From contig HF989186.1 in the NCBI GenBank assembly GCA_000431275.1, positions 23,746 through 49,500 of the forward strand: a DNA stretch of 25,755 bases. Direction: 5' to 3'. A model generated the notes under the pieces. That model did no database searches. It had not been told where the DNA came from and saw nothing but the letters and a program-made list of their open reading frames with translations. Source of the DNA: Prevotella sp. CAG:755. GTDB taxonomy: Bacteria > Bacteroidota > Bacteroidia > Bacteroidales > Bacteroidaceae. Both the position numbers and the translations under genes were made by a program. Positions 8,355-17,235 of the stretch are shown here, one piece after another (position 1 is the first letter of the stretch; each line of letters opens with the position of its first letter).

Positions 8355-8459
8355 GCCACTCCTCCCGACTTTCCAGCCGCAGCGAGAGCGTTTTCTGTCA
8401 CTGCGACAGGAAACACTGTCAGCCGTCACGTTTTTCCAGCCAGCCATCCCGTCCGAAAA
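8355..8459. repeat. 21-bp-period intergenic array (locus A, five units)
   Basis: Five consecutive 21-bp units begin at 8355, 8376, 8397, 8418 and 8439. Units 3 and 4 are closest to the family consensus (GTCA...GACAGG and GTCAGCC...TTCCA). GACAG (8405-8409) and CTGTC (8416-8420) form a dyad with a 6-base gap. The array lies in the 305-bp gap between marR and hisS. The rest of that gap shows only the hisS promoter; I see no convincing gene in it. Confidence 0.7.
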
Positions 8460-8579
8460 AACAAGGTCCACATCACGTACCAATGGCCGGAACAGCCTCC
8501 GGACGTTGCAGCAGGGATTATTTTCTCACTTTCTATGCCCTCGCGGCCTGCCTCGAAGCAAAGCGTCGGAAAAAAATCG

Positions 8580-8587
8580 TAACTTTA
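8580..8587 (+). promoter_or_regulatory. -7 promoter box for hisS-metG
   Basis: TAACTTTA is a one-base variant of TAnnTTTG, preceded by GGAAAAAAATCG. It lies 32 bases before the hisS ATG and downstream of repeat array A, so transcription from here would not include the array. Confidence 0.5.
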
Positions 8588-8619
8588 CGGCCGCTAACGA
8601 AACCTTAACCCCTACGACA

Positions 8620-9984
8620 ATGGCTCAAAAACCCAGCATACCGAAAGGCACGCGCGACTTCTCGCCAGCCGAGATGGCCAAACGCAATTACATCTTCGGC
8701 ACGATCCGCGACGTCTATGCTCTCTATGGTTTCCGTCCCATCGAGACGCCGGCCATGGAGAACCTCTCAACGCTCATGGGCAAGTACGGCGAAGAGGGCG
8801 ACAAACTGCTCTTCAAGATCCTCAACTCGGGCGACTTCACCCATGGCCTGACCACTGATGACTTCGGTGCAGGGAACGCCGCCCGGCTGGCTGCCCGCAT
8901 CTGTGAGAAAGGCTTGCGCTACGACCTGACGGTGCCTTTCGCACGCTATGTGGTGCAACACCGCGACGAGTTGCAACTCCCCTTCAAACGATACCAGATA
9001 CAGCCCGTCTGGCGGGCCGACCGGCCGCAGCGCGGACGCTACCGCGAGTTCTATCAATGCGACGCCGACATCGTCGGGTCGGACTCGCTCCTGAACGAAG
9101 TGGAACTCGTGCAGATTGTCGACACGGTGTTCACACGCCTGGGCATCCGCGTAGCCATCAAAATAAACAACCGCAAGATCCTCAGCGGCATCGCCGAGGT
9201 CATCGGCGCGCCTGAGAAAATCACCGACATCACCGTGGCCATCGACAAGCTCGACAAGATCGGCCTCGACGGCGTCAACGCCGAACTGGCCCGTGCCGGA
9301 CTCACGCCCGAAGCCATCGCAAAAATCCAGCCAATCATCGCGCTCACAGGCACGAACGACGAAAAGCTCGCCAGCATCCGCAACGTCCTCGCCGGCAGCG
9401 AGGCGGGGCTCAAAGGAGCCGACGAAGTGGACTACGTGCTCACAGCGGCCGGCACACTTGCCCTCCACAACCGCGTGGAACTGGATCTGACCCTGGCGCG
9501 CGGCCTGAACTACTACACGGGATGCATCTTCGAGGTGAAAGCCCTCGACGTCGAAATCGGCTCCATCACCGGCGGTGGACGCTATGACAACCTGACGGGC
9601 ATCTTCGGCCTGCCGGGATTGAGCGGCGTGGGCATCTCGTTCGGTGCCGACCGCATCTACGACGTCCTTAACCAGCTCGACCTATACCCTCAGGGCACTA
9701 CGGCGGGCGCCGAACTGCTCTTCATCAACTTCGGACCGGCCGAAGCGGCATACTGCCTGCGTCTGGCCGCACAGACGCGCGCGGCAGGAATAGCGACCGA
9801 AGTCTACCCCGACACGGCCAAAATGAAGAAACAGATGAGCTACGCCAACGCCACTGGCGTCAGGTTCGTAGCCCTCGTGGGCGAAGACGAGATGACGCAG
9901 GGCAAAGTGACACTCAAAAACATGGCTACGGGCGAACAACGCCTCGTCAGTCCCGAGGAAATCGCCGCCGTCGTCCGCGCCTGA
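8620..9984 (+). CDS. hisS: Histidyl-tRNA synthetase
   Basis: Class II aminoacyl-tRNA synthetase charging tRNA-His in the cytosol; 454 residues. The start ATG at 8620 opens with [14 protein letters not shown], a typical HisRS N-terminus; the frame is open further upstream to 8257 but that stretch is the repeat array and promoter. Visible signatures include motif 1 around [31 protein letters not shown], motif 2 in the region [19 protein letters not shown], the histidine-specific RGLNYYTG with R294, and motif 3 in [15 protein letters not shown]-terminal anticodon-binding domain follows from about residue 360. metG follows after 36 bases with no TAnnTTTG box between, which suggests co-transcription of two translation genes. 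Confidence 0.97.
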   Translation: MAQKPSIPKGTRDFSPAEMAKRNYIFGTIRDVYALYGFRPIETPAMENLSTLMGKYGEEGDKLLFKILNSGDFTHGLTTDDFGAGNAARLAARICEKGLRYDLTVPFARYVVQHRDELQLPFKRYQIQPVWRADRPQRGRYREFYQCDADIVGSDSLLNEVELVQIVDTVFTRLGIRVAIKINNRKILSGIAEVIGAPEKITDITVAIDKLDKIGLDGVNAELARAGLTPEAIAKIQPIIALTGTNDEKLASIRNVLAGSEAGLKGADEVDYVLTAAGTLALHNRVELDLTLARGLNYYTGCIFEVKALDVEIGSITGGGRYDNLTGIFGLPGLSGVGISFGADRIYDVLNQLDLYPQGTTAGAELLFINFGPAEAAYCLRLAAQTRAAGIATEVYPDTAKMKKQMSYANATGVRFVALVGEDEMTQGKVTLKNMATGEQRLVSPEEIAAVVRA

Positions 9985-10020
9985 CCCTCACCGACAGCAA
10001 AAACACATATAATATATAGC

Positions 10021-12060
10021 ATGGAAAAAGACTTCAAGCGCACGCTCGTCACCGCCGCCCTGCCATATGCCAACGGCGGTGTACACATCGGGCATCTGGC
10101 CGGCGTTTACGTCCCGGCCGACATCTATGTGCGCTACCTCAGACTGAAACACCGGGACGTGCTCTTCGTCTGCGGCTCGGACGAGCACGGCGTCCCCATC
10201 ACCCTGCTGGCCAAGAAGAAAGGCTGCTCGCCGCAAGACATCGTCGACCGCTATCACGCCCTCATCCGCGACAGTTTCAAGGAGTTCGGTATCTCGTTCG
10301 ACGTCTTCGGACGCACCACCTCCGAGGTGCACCGCCAGACGGCGTCCGACTTCTTCCGTACACTCTATGACAAGGGCGAATTCGTCGAAAAGGAAAGCGA
10401 ACAATACTATGACGAAGAGGCTCACACTTTCCTGGCCGACCGCTACATCACGGGCGAATGCCCGCATTGCCACGCCCAAGGTGCTTATGGCGACCAGTGC
10501 GAGAAATGCGGCACAGCCCTCTCCCCGCTCGAGCTTATCAACCCGCAGAGCGCCATCAGCGGCTCCAAGCCCGTCCTGCGCAAGACAAAGCACTGGTACC
10601 TGCCCCTCGACAAACACCAGCAGTGGCTCGAACCGTGGATCACGGAGCAACACAAAGAATGGCGGTCGAACGTGATGGGACAATGCAAGAGCTGGTTCGA
10701 CATGGGGCTGCAACCGCGCGCCGTCAGCCGCGACCTCGACTGGGGCATCCCCGTGCCCGTCGAAGGCGCTGAGGGCAAGGTGCTTTACGTATGGTTTGAC
10801 GCGCCTATCGGTTATATATCAAACACGAAAGAACTGCTGCCCGACACATGGGAGACGTGGTGGAAAGACTCCTCAACCCGCCTGATTCACTTTATCGGAA
10901 AGGACAACATCGTGTTCCACTGCATCGTCTTCCCGTCCATGCTCCGCGCCGAGGGCAGCTACATCCTGCCCGACAACGTCCCGGCCAACGAGTTTCTGAA
11001 CTTGGAGGACAAGAAAATCTCGACATCGCGCAACAGGGCCGTCTGGCTCCACGAGTATCTTGAAGAATTGCCCGGCAAGCAGGACGTCCTGCGCTATGTG
11101 CTCACGGCCAACGCCCCCGAGACAAAGGACAACAACTTCACATGGCGCGACTTCCAAGCCCGCAACAACAATGAACTCGTTGCCGTCTACGGCAACTTCG
11201 TCAACCGCGCCCTCGTGCTGACACAGAAATACTACGACGGCGAGGTGCCCGCCGCCGGCGAGCTGACCGACTACGACCGCGACACCATCCGCGAATTCAC
11301 CGACGTGAAGGCACAAGTGGAGCGCCTGCTCGAAAACTTCCGTTTCCGCGACGCACAAAAGGAAGCCATGAACCTCGCCCGCATCGGCAACAAGTACCTG
11401 GCCGACAGCGAGCCGTGGAAACTCATCAAGACGGACGCCGAACGTGTCAAGACGATACTCAACCTTTCGGTGCAACTCGTGGCCAACCTGGCCATCGCCT
11501 TCGAGCCCTTCCTGCCGTTCAGCAGCCAGCGCCTGCGCAGCATGCTCAACGTAGGCGAACTCGAATGGGACCGTCTCGGCGCCACCGACCTCATCGCCGC
11601 CGGGCACCACATCGGGAAGCCCGAGCTGCTCTTCGAAAAGATTGACGACGAAGTCATCGACTTCCAGATGAAAAAATTGGAGGAAGCCGAGCGGAAGAAT
11701 GCCGAAGCCAATTATCACGCCAACCCCGTGAAAGCCGACATTGCCTTCGAGGATTTCGAGAAGCTCGACATCCGTGTCGGCACAGTGCTCGAATGCGAGC
11801 GCGTGCCCAAAGCCGACAAGCTCCTGCGCTTCGTCATCGCCGACGGACTGGAAAACCGCACCATCGTGAGCGGCATCGCCAAGCACTATAAGCCGGAGGA
11901 TCTCGTCGGAAAGCAGATCTGCTTCATCGCCAACCTGCCTCCGCGCAAACTGCGCGGCATCGAAAGCCAAGGCATGATACTGAGCGCCGAAAACTTCGAC
12001 GGCTCGCTCAGCGTCATCACGACGCTCAGCGAAGTCAAACCCGGCAGCGAGGTGAAATAA
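10021..12060 (+). CDS. metG: Methionyl-tRNA synthetase
   Basis: Class I synthetase charging both initiator and elongator tRNA-Met; 679 residues. The HIGH motif is HIGH at 22-25 and the KMSKS-equivalent is KISTS at 332-336. The connective domain has one zinc knuckle with C147-x2-C150 and C160-x2-C163. The C-terminal part from about residue 577 ([20 protein letters not shown]) is the EMAP-II/Trbp-like tRNA-binding and dimerisation domain, fused as in many bacterial MetRS. The start at 10021 follows an AT-rich spacer after hisS with no clear Shine-Dalgarno, normal for Bacteroidota. It converges on the lysine exporter genes, with a large hairpin terminator between. Confidence 0.97.
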   Translation: MEKDFKRTLVTAALPYANGGVHIGHLAGVYVPADIYVRYLRLKHRDVLFVCGSDEHGVPITLLAKKKGCSPQDIVDRYHALIRDSFKEFGISFDVFGRTTSEVHRQTASDFFRTLYDKGEFVEKESEQYYDEEAHTFLADRYITGECPHCHAQGAYGDQCEKCGTALSPLELINPQSAISGSKPVLRKTKHWYLPLDKHQQWLEPWITEQHKEWRSNVMGQCKSWFDMGLQPRAVSRDLDWGIPVPVEGAEGKVLYVWFDAPIGYISNTKELLPDTWETWWKDSSTRLIHFIGKDNIVFHCIVFPSMLRAEGSYILPDNVPANEFLNLEDKKISTSRNRAVWLHEYLEELPGKQDVLRYVLTANAPETKDNNFTWRDFQARNNNELVAVYGNFVNRALVLTQKYYDGEVPAAGELTDYDRDTIREFTDVKAQVERLLENFRFRDAQKEAMNLARIGNKYLADSEPWKLIKTDAERVKTILNLSVQLVANLAIAFEPFLPFSSQRLRSMLNVGELEWDRLGATDLIAAGHHIGKPELLFEKIDDEVIDFQMKKLEEAERKNAEANYHANPVKADIAFEDFEKLDIRVGTVLECERVPKADKLLRFVIADGLENRTIVSGIAKHYKPEDLVGKQICFIANLPPRKLRGIESQGMILSAENFDGSLSVITTLSEVKPGSEVK

Positions 12061-12096
12061 GCCGCCACACGCCGTCCGCCCGGGCGGCCGACATAC

Positions 12097-12147
12097 AGCT
12101 ACGGTGCATCCCGAGGGGGAACTCCCCTTTCAGGATGCACCGTAGCT
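12097..12147. terminator. Bidirectional hairpin terminator between metG and lysO
   Basis: The perfect 15-bp stem AGCTACGGTGCATCC (12097-12111) pairs with GGATGCACCGTAGCT (12133-12147). The 21-base loop itself contains a GGGG/CCCC inner stem. It sits between convergent genes, 36 bases from each. The T-tract is weak on both strands (TTTGTT on plus), so it may act as a transcript 3'-end stabiliser as much as a terminator. Confidence 0.8.
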
Positions 12148-12182
12148 TTGTTCATACCCAAGAAACGACCTCTCGGCAGGCC

Positions 12183-12779
12183 TCATCCGGCAAACAGCGT
12201 AACGAGAAAGAATACCGACGCATCGGCCACGAAGCCGTGATAGACGGCCAGCGGGGCATACTCGCGGCCTGCATAGCGCGTGCAGACAGGCAGGGCCGTG
12301 TCCATCGACGTCGCCCCAGCCACGGCAATGGGCGCCAGCCGCCCGAACCACCGCGCCCACAGCGGCGCCACCAGCAGGGCCAGCAGCTCGCGCACGATGT
12401 TGGTCATCAGGGCCAGCGTCCCCAACTCCGCCCCGCGATACTCTGTCAAGAGAATGCTCGACAACGAATAGTAGCCCATGCCCGACCCTGCGGCGCACCA
12501 GTCCGCCGTCGTCCAGCGTCCAAATGCCGACAAGACGAGGCTGCCCGCTGTCGTGCCCGCAATGGTGGCCAGCGGCAAGAGCGCCAGGCGCGGATTGAGC
12601 CTTACCGCCCGGCCCAAAGCCGAAGGGTCGCGCCCGAGGCCGAACGCCACGCAGAACATCAGCAGGCACAGCGCCGCCGTGCTCAAATGTCCCCCGACCA
12701 GCCAAAGGGGCAAGACGTCAAGCCGGCCACACAGCACACCGGCCACGAAGAAGGCCACAGCGATGAGACTACCCCTCAT
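12183..12779 (-). CDS. lysO: Lysine exporter LysO, C-terminal part (Lys_export/DUF340)
   Basis: Inner-membrane protein of 198 residues with about six hydrophobic segments, matching the C-terminal two thirds of LysO (YbjE), which exports L-lysine. Recognisable LysO signatures are GSGMGYYSLSSILLTEY, LALMTNIVRELLALLVAP and GATSMDTALPV. The frame is open from a GTG at 12785, but AGGAGG (12791 to 12786) abuts that codon and stands 6 bases before the ATG at 12779, so the ATG is the better start. It overlaps the N-terminal gene by 11 bases in another frame, a coupled arrangement rather than a random frameshift. Together the two products should form one transporter. Confidence 0.85.
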   Translation of the reverse strand: MRGSLIAVAFFVAGVLCGRLDVLPLWLVGGHLSTAALCLLMFCVAFGLGRDPSALGRAVRLNPRLALLPLATIAGTTAGSLVLSAFGRWTTADWCAAGSGMGYYSLSSILLTEYRGAELGTLALMTNIVRELLALLVAPLWARWFGRLAPIAVAGATSMDTALPVCTRYAGREYAPLAVYHGFVADASVFFLVTLFAG

Positions 12780-13053
12780 GGCCACCTCCTTTCCGCCGCT
12801 CGGCCCAACGCATCACGCCCCAGGCCGCCAGCGCACTGCCCACAGCAGTCGTCAGCGCCAAAGCCACGGCCCAGCCGCCCAGCCGCGGAAGGGCCGCCAC
12901 GATGGCCTCGTCGGCGCCCACCTCAGCCCCCAGCAAAAAGAGCAACAGCCACACCAGCGGCCCCGTGAGCCCGTCGAGCGAAAGCCGCCCGCGCCGCAGC
13001 ACCCATCCCGCCCCGAAGCCGAGGCACATCGTAGTCAAAATCAGCATCCACAT
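12769..13053 (-). CDS. Lysine exporter LysO, N-terminal part
   Basis: A 94-residue membrane protein with three hydrophobic segments (about 1-18, 27-44 and 55-80) and LLLFLLGAEVG, like the N-terminal region of full-length LysO. The start at 13053 is chosen because the -7 box TATCTTTG ends only 8 bases upstream; the in-frame extension to 13080 would run through the promoter. The transcript may be nearly leaderless. The last codons contain the Shine-Dalgarno and start of the downstream half, so translation of the two parts is probably coupled. From my knowledge of Bacteroidota this split form is usual there and is not a local mutation, but I cannot verify that here. Confidence 0.8.
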   Translation of the reverse strand: MWMLILTTMCLGFGAGWVLRRGRLSLDGLTGPLVWLLLFLLGAEVGADEAIVAALPRLGGWAVALALTTAVGSALAAWGVMRWAERRKGGGHEG

Positions 13054-13061
13054 AGCGGCTG

Positions 13062-13069
13062 CAAAGATA
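13062..13069 (-). promoter_or_regulatory. -7 promoter box for split lysO
   Basis: Minus-strand TATCTTTG, preceded by GGATTTTCG. Only 8 bases separate it from the ATG at 13053, so the predicted transcription start falls within a few bases of the start codon. No -33 TTG at the expected place. Confidence 0.55.
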
Positions 13070-13112
13070 CGAAAATCCACACTACACGCCGACAGGCGCC
13101 TACATCCCGCCC

Positions 13113-13217
13113 ATAGCCAGCTTGGATTTTCAAACCTCCCTGCGGGAATTTACAGCATGCCTGACAGAATTATCTGTCAGGGCGACAGAAATTCCTGTCG
13201 CCTTGGCCGTTCCACCC
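13113..13217. repeat. 21-bp-period intergenic array (locus B, five units) with twin palindromes
   Basis: Units begin at 13113, 13134, 13155, 13176 and 13197 in the 375-bp gap between divergent lysO and secDF. Two near-consensus units generate palindromes: CCTGACAG-AATTAT-CTGTCAGG (13160-13181) and GGCGACAG-AAATTC-CTGTCGCC (13181-13202), sharing one G. The remaining gap (13218-13370) shows no gene or clear signal apart from the secDF promoter at its end. Confidence 0.75.
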
Positions 13218-13370
13218 ATCCGCGCTCCTACAAAATGCAGCGAAGACGGAGGCTATCCTCCATAACGCCGTAGACGTCAAAAAGCCGCGCCACACAACCA
13301 CAGTCCCGCGCCCGACGTCGCAAACGCCCGAAAATAAGCCACAAAGACAGTGCAAAACCGAAAAAATGCC

Positions 13371-13378
13371 TATATTTG
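13371..13378 (+). promoter_or_regulatory. -7 promoter box for secDF
   Basis: TATATTTG matches TAnnTTTG and lies 50 bases before the secDF ATG. The leader is strongly A-rich (AAAAACAAATTAAACATAAA), which in Bacteroidota can replace a Shine-Dalgarno sequence. Confidence 0.6.
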
Positions 13379-13428
13379 CACGCTCATATGCACGAAAAAC
13401 AAATTAAACATAAACATAAAAATAAGCA

Positions 13429-16400
13429 ATGCAAAACAAAGGATTTGTAAAGGTAATCGCAGTCGCCTTGACGCTGGTCTGCCTTTTCTACCTGTCGTTC
13501 TCCGCAGTGACGCATCACTATGAGAAAAAGGCAGCTGAGATGGGACCGGCCGGACAGGCCTACCTCGATTCGATGAAGAACGAGCGCGTATGGCTCGGCG
13601 TCTACACCCTGAAACGCTGTCAGGAACTCCAAATCAGCCTTGGCCTTGACCTTCAAGGAGGAATGAACGTCATCCTCGAGGTGTCGGTACCCGACGTGAT
13701 CAAGTCGCTGGCTGGCGAGAACGCGGCCGACCCGACGTTCCAGAAAGCTTTGGCCCAAGCGCAAAAGCAAGCCAACGAGAGTACGGGCGACGTCATCGAG
13801 CTTTTCGTCAAGAACTATCAGCAGCTTAGCGGTATGAATCACTTGGGCGGCGTCTTCACCGCCCGCCTCCGCAGTGAGGGCATCACGCCCAACAGCACCG
13901 ACGCCGACGTGCAGCGCGTACTGACTGACGAGGTGAAAGCTGCCGTGGGCAACTCTTACGAAGTGCTCCGCACACGTATCGACCGTTTCGGCGTAGCCCA
14001 GCCCAACATCCAGACCCTTGAAGGCAAGGGCCAGCTCGGCCAGATTATGGTCGAGATGCCGGGTATCAAGGAACCGGAGCGCGTACGTAAGCTCCTGCAA
14101 GGTAGCGCGAACCTCGAATTCTGGGAAACGTATAACGCCGGCGAAATCAGCGCAGCGTTGGCCACCCTCGACAACCGCCTGGCACAAACCGACAAGGCCG
14201 CAAGCGACACTACTGCCACGGCCGTCGCTGCCACCGACACAGTGAAAGCCGCCGCCGACACCGCCAAGACCAGCGCCGAGCCGAGCCTGGCTGCCTTCAA
14301 GAAAGACGCGGACAAGAAAGCCGACGCCGCTGCCAACAAGGAGTTAGAGGCATTCAAGGCCCAGCACCCGCTCTTCGGCGTACTGCTGCAAGACGTGGTC
14401 AGCCCGCAGAACTGCGTCATCGGTATTGCCCAGGCCCGCGACACAGCTGCTGTCAACCGCATGTTGCAATCCGAACTGGCCCGAGACATCCTGCCGGCCG
14501 ACTTGCGCACATACTGGGGCGTGAAAGCCTCCGACATGATCAAAGGCGATTACTACGAGCTCTATGCCCTCAAAGCCACTGACGGAAAAGCCGCCATGGC
14601 CGGCGACATGGTCGAAGGCGCCCGCGACGACTACGACGAATTCCACCGTCCCTGCGTCTCAATGACCATGAACACCGAAGGCGCCCGCGAATGGGCCGTC
14701 CTGACGCGCAACAACATCAAGCGCTGCGTCGCTATCGTGCTCGACGGTTACGTGTACAGCGCCCCGACCGTCCAGAACGAAATCTCAGGCGGCGTATCAT
14801 CCATCACAGGTAACTTCACCACCGAAGACACCAAGGACTTGGCCAACGTGCTGCGAAGCGGTAAGATGCCAGCCCCGGCAAAGATCGTGCAAGAAGAGAT
14901 GGTCGGCCCCTCGCTCGGTGCTGCCTCCATCCAAGCCGGTTTCACGGCATGCGTCGTCGCTTTCGTCGCCTTGATGGTATTCATGTGCGTTTACTACGGC
15001 TTCATCCCAGGCATGGTCGCCAACGGCGCACTCATCCTCAACTTCTTCTTTACCTTCGGCGTGCTGACCTCGTTCCAGGCCGCTCTGACCATGTCAGGCA
15101 TCGCCGGTATGGTTTTGTCGCTCGGTATGGCAGTCGACGCCAATGTGCTCATCTATGAACGCACCAAGGAGGAGTTGCGCGCCGGAAAGAACATCAAGCA
15201 AGCCTTGGCCGACGGTTACGGCAACGCGTTCTCGGCGATTTTCGACTCCAACCTTACGTCCATCATCACGGCCGTTATCCTATTCTACTTCGGTACAGGT
15301 CCCATCCGAGGCTTTGCTACGACTCTGATCATCGGTATCTGCGCCTCGTTCTTCACCGCCGTATGGATGACGCGCATCGTCTACGAGCACTTCATGAACA
15401 AAGACAAGTGGCTGAACTTGAAGTTCAACACGAAACTCTCTCGTGGCTTCCTCGAAAACACGAATGTGCAGTTCATGACGTTCTACCGCCGTTCGTTCAC
15501 CATCTTCGCTGTCTTCCTCGCCGTCTGCCTTGTCTCGCTCGGCGTGCGCGGCCTGTCGAAAGGCATCGACTTCACTGGCGGCCGCAACTTCGTCGTACAA
15601 TTCGAGCAGCAAGTGACGCCCGAAGAAGTCAGCAGCGCCATCGCCGACAAGGTGCACGCCGTTGACCCTGAGGCCAACGTATCGGCTCTCGCCCTCGGCA
15701 CGGACGGACGCACCGTCCGCCTGACCACGAACTACCGCATCGAGGACAACGCCGACGGTATCGACGAGCAGGTAGAGCACTTCATCTACGAAGGCCTGAA
15801 AGAGCACAATCTGATCAAGGCGGACTATGCCACGTTCATCGACCGCGACAACCACAAGGGCGGTTCGATTATCTCGTCGCAGAAGGTCGGCCCCTCGGTC
15901 GCTGAGGACATGACACGCGGCGCCATCGTCAGCGTCATCCTCTCGCTCGTAGCCATATTCCTCTACATCCTCATCCGATTCCGCAATGTGGCGTTCTCTG
16001 TGGGTTGCGTCATCTCGCTGACAGTCGACACGCTCATCATCATCGGTATCTACTCACTCTGCTGGGGATGGATGCCGTTCTCCCTCGAAGTCGACCAGAC
16101 GTTCATCGGCGCCGTCCTGACGGCCATCGGTTACTCCATCAACGACAAAGTCGTCGTCTTCGACCGTATCCGCGAATACCTCGGACTCTATCCCAACCGC
16201 GAACGTCGCCGCTTGTTCAACGACTCGCTGAACCACACGCTCTCGCGTACCATCATGACATCGGGCACCACACTGCTCGTGCTGCTCTGCATCCTCTTCC
16301 TCGGAGGCGACAGTGTACGCTCGTTCTCGTTCGCTATGATCCTCGGTGTAATCTTCGGAACACTTTCGTCCATATTCCTGGCCGCACCGATTGCCTACCT

Positions 16401-16452
16401 GACACTCAGCAAACGCGAACGCAAAGAAGGAAAGGCCGTAGCCACGGCTTAA
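13429..16452 (+). CDS. secDF: Fused protein translocase subunit SecDF
   Basis: Inner-membrane accessory of SecYEG that uses proton motive force to pull secreted proteins across; SecD and SecF are fused, as is common in Bacteroidota, giving 1007 residues. SecD features: an N-terminal membrane segment, GLDLQGGMNVILEV, RIDRFGVAQPNIQ, GNFTTEDTKDLANVLRSG and the membrane motif SLGMAVDANVLIYERTKEEL. SecF features: GIDFTGGRNFVVQF, SSQKVGPSVAEDM and AIGYSINDKVVVFDRIREYL. Twelve membrane segments are expected. An Ala/Thr/Asp/Lys-rich low-complexity insertion lies at about residues 251-304 in the periplasmic part of SecD. The gene is monocistronic, with its own TATATTTG promoter and a GC-rich hairpin after it. 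Confidence 0.97.
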   Translation: MQNKGFVKVIAVALTLVCLFYLSFSAVTHHYEKKAAEMGPAGQAYLDSMKNERVWLGVYTLKRCQELQISLGLDLQGGMNVILEVSVPDVIKSLAGENAADPTFQKALAQAQKQANESTGDVIELFVKNYQQLSGMNHLGGVFTARLRSEGITPNSTDADVQRVLTDEVKAAVGNSYEVLRTRIDRFGVAQPNIQTLEGKGQLGQIMVEMPGIKEPERVRKLLQGSANLEFWETYNAGEISAALATLDNRLAQTDKAASDTTATAVAATDTVKAAADTAKTSAEPSLAAFKKDADKKADAAANKELEAFKAQHPLFGVLLQDVVSPQNCVIGIAQARDTAAVNRMLQSELARDILPADLRTYWGVKASDMIKGDYYELYALKATDGKAAMAGDMVEGARDDYDEFHRPCVSMTMNTEGAREWAVLTRNNIKRCVAIVLDGYVYSAPTVQNEISGGVSSITGNFTTEDTKDLANVLRSGKMPAPAKIVQEEMVGPSLGAASIQAGFTACVVAFVALMVFMCVYYGFIPGMVANGALILNFFFTFGVLTSFQAALTMSGIAGMVLSLGMAVDANVLIYERTKEELRAGKNIKQALADGYGNAFSAIFDSNLTSIITAVILFYFGTGPIRGFATTLIIGICASFFTAVWMTRIVYEHFMNKDKWLNLKFNTKLSRGFLENTNVQFMTFYRRSFTIFAVFLAVCLVSLGVRGLSKGIDFTGGRNFVVQFEQQVTPEEVSSAIADKVHAVDPEANVSALALGTDGRTVRLTTNYRIEDNADGIDEQVEHFIYEGLKEHNLIKADYATFIDRDNHKGGSIISSQKVGPSVAEDMTRGAIVSVILSLVAIFLYILIRFRNVAFSVGCVISLTVDTLIIIGIYSLCWGWMPFSLEVDQTFIGAVLTAIGYSINDKVVVFDRIREYLGLYPNRERRRLFNDSLNHTLSRTIMTSGTTLLVLLCILFLGGDSVRSFSFAMILGVIFGTLSSIFLAAPIAYLTLSKRERKEGKAVATA

Positions 16453-16474
16453 CCGAACGCCGCGATTCGCAAAC

Positions 16475-16517
16475 ATACGCAGGGGCGCCCCGTTATGAGG
16501 GCGCCCCTGCGGCGTAT
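16475..16517 (+). terminator. Hairpin terminator after secDF
   Basis: A perfect 13-bp stem CGCAGGGGCGCCC (16478-16490) and GGGCGCCCCTGCG (16499-16511) encloses an 8-base loop. Outer ATA/TAT bases extend it with one bulge. There is no T-tract, so termination strength is uncertain. Confidence 0.75.
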
Positions 16518-16539
16518 TAAGAGTACCGGAAGAAAGACT

Positions 16540-16644
16540 GCCGGCTGGTTAGAAAAAGCCGTCGCAGCGACAGGAAATCCAGTCAGCCATCCAGAATCTT
16601 CCGTCAGCCATCCCGCCAAGATGGTCAGCCGGCCTGTTTTTCCA
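16540..16644. repeat. 21-bp-period intergenic array (locus C, five units)
   Basis: The clearest array of the family. Units start at 16540, 16561, 16582, 16603 and 16624. Three successive units open with GTCAGCC and the register is perfect. It lies in the 312-bp gap between convergent secDF and recX, downstream of the secDF hairpin. The segment 16645-16736 holds nothing I can identify. Confidence 0.8.
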
Positions 16645-16736
16645 ATCGGAAAGTATAGAAAAACTACACCGACGACGGGAGGGACTACCGGCAACGACTG
16701 ACAGAAGAAATACGGATACAAGAAAACAGAGAAGGT

Positions 16737-16764
16737 CGTACGGATAACGGTGACGGCCCGTACG
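16737..16764 (-). terminator. Possible terminator of prmC-recX
   Basis: CGTACGG (16737-16743) pairs with CCGTACG (16758-16764) directly after the recX stop. On the minus strand the stem is followed within a few bases by the pyrimidine-rich CTTCTCTGTTTTC. The stem is only 7 bp, so this is tentative. Confidence 0.4.
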
Positions 16765-17235
16765 TCAATCGTCTCCGACAAGGCGGTCGACCGCCTTGAC
16801 CGCCCGTTCAGGCTCAAAGCCACGCGAAACTGCGAAACGCAGCAGCTTCATCCGCCGCTCATAGTCATTGACAGCCCGGACGGTACGCAGTTTCGAAGCC
16901 AGCAGGGCGTCGAGGCCGGCACCATAGGCGTCATCGTCCACCGCGGCCAGGGCTTCGCAGACTGCCTCGTCGCCGATACCCTTCAAACGCAGTGCCTGAC
17001 GCACCTTATGGCGGCCCCAATGGTTATACGTCACCTTGTCGTGCACGAAAGCGGCGGCATAGCGGTGCTCGTCGATGTAACGCTCCCGTTCAAGGCGGTC
17101 GAGGAGGGCATCAGCGGCGTCCGGCGCAAGACCACGTGCCAGCAGCTTCGGCCGCAAGTCGGCCCGGCAGAGCTCGGCACGGGCACAGCGCCCCGTGGCA
17201 TAGCGATATGCAGCTTCAGGAGTAAAGTCGTTCAT
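16765..17235 (-). CDS. recX: Regulatory protein RecX
   Basis: Small helical regulator that binds and inhibits RecA filaments, limiting recombination and the SOS response; 156 residues, usual for the family. Three-helix RecX repeats are seen in the family motifs RADLRPKLLARG, LLDRLERERYIDEHRYAAAFV, and GRHKVRQALRLKGIGDEAV. The ATG overlaps the prmC stop in an ATGA junction, so recX is translated by coupling from the prmC transcript. recA is not in the window. No truncation or unusual residue is apparent. Confidence 0.9.
   Translation of the reverse strand: MNDFTPEAAYRYATGRCARAELCRADLRPKLLARGLAPDAADALLDRLERERYIDEHRYAAAFVHDKVTYNHWGRHKVRQALRLKGIGDEAVCEALAAVDDDAYGAGLDALLASKLRTVRAVNDYERRMKLLRFAVSRGFEPERAVKAVDRLVGDD

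Noticed and set aside
8257..8619. N-terminal extension of hisS by 121 residues.
   Set aside because: The extension covers the end of marR, repeat array A and the hisS promoter. The conserved HisRS start is at 8620.
10873..11970. 365-residue open frame antisense to metG.
   Set aside because: It is a shadow frame produced by GC-rich codon usage; it has no family features, while metG is unambiguous. The same applies to long antisense frames over nagA (6497-7273) and sbcC (21093-22658).
16540..16644. CRISPR-like regular repeat.
   Set aside because: Units are contiguous with no unique spacers of constant length between identical repeats, and no cas genes are nearby.
16449..16823. Open frames on both strands across repeat array C, giving heptapeptide repeats such as VSHPxxx (plus) and GWLTxxx (minus).
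   Set aside because: A 21-bp period always yields seven-residue repeats in any open frame. The frames have no promoter or start signal, and the plus frame begins in the secDF terminator. The arrays at other loci do not preserve one common frame.
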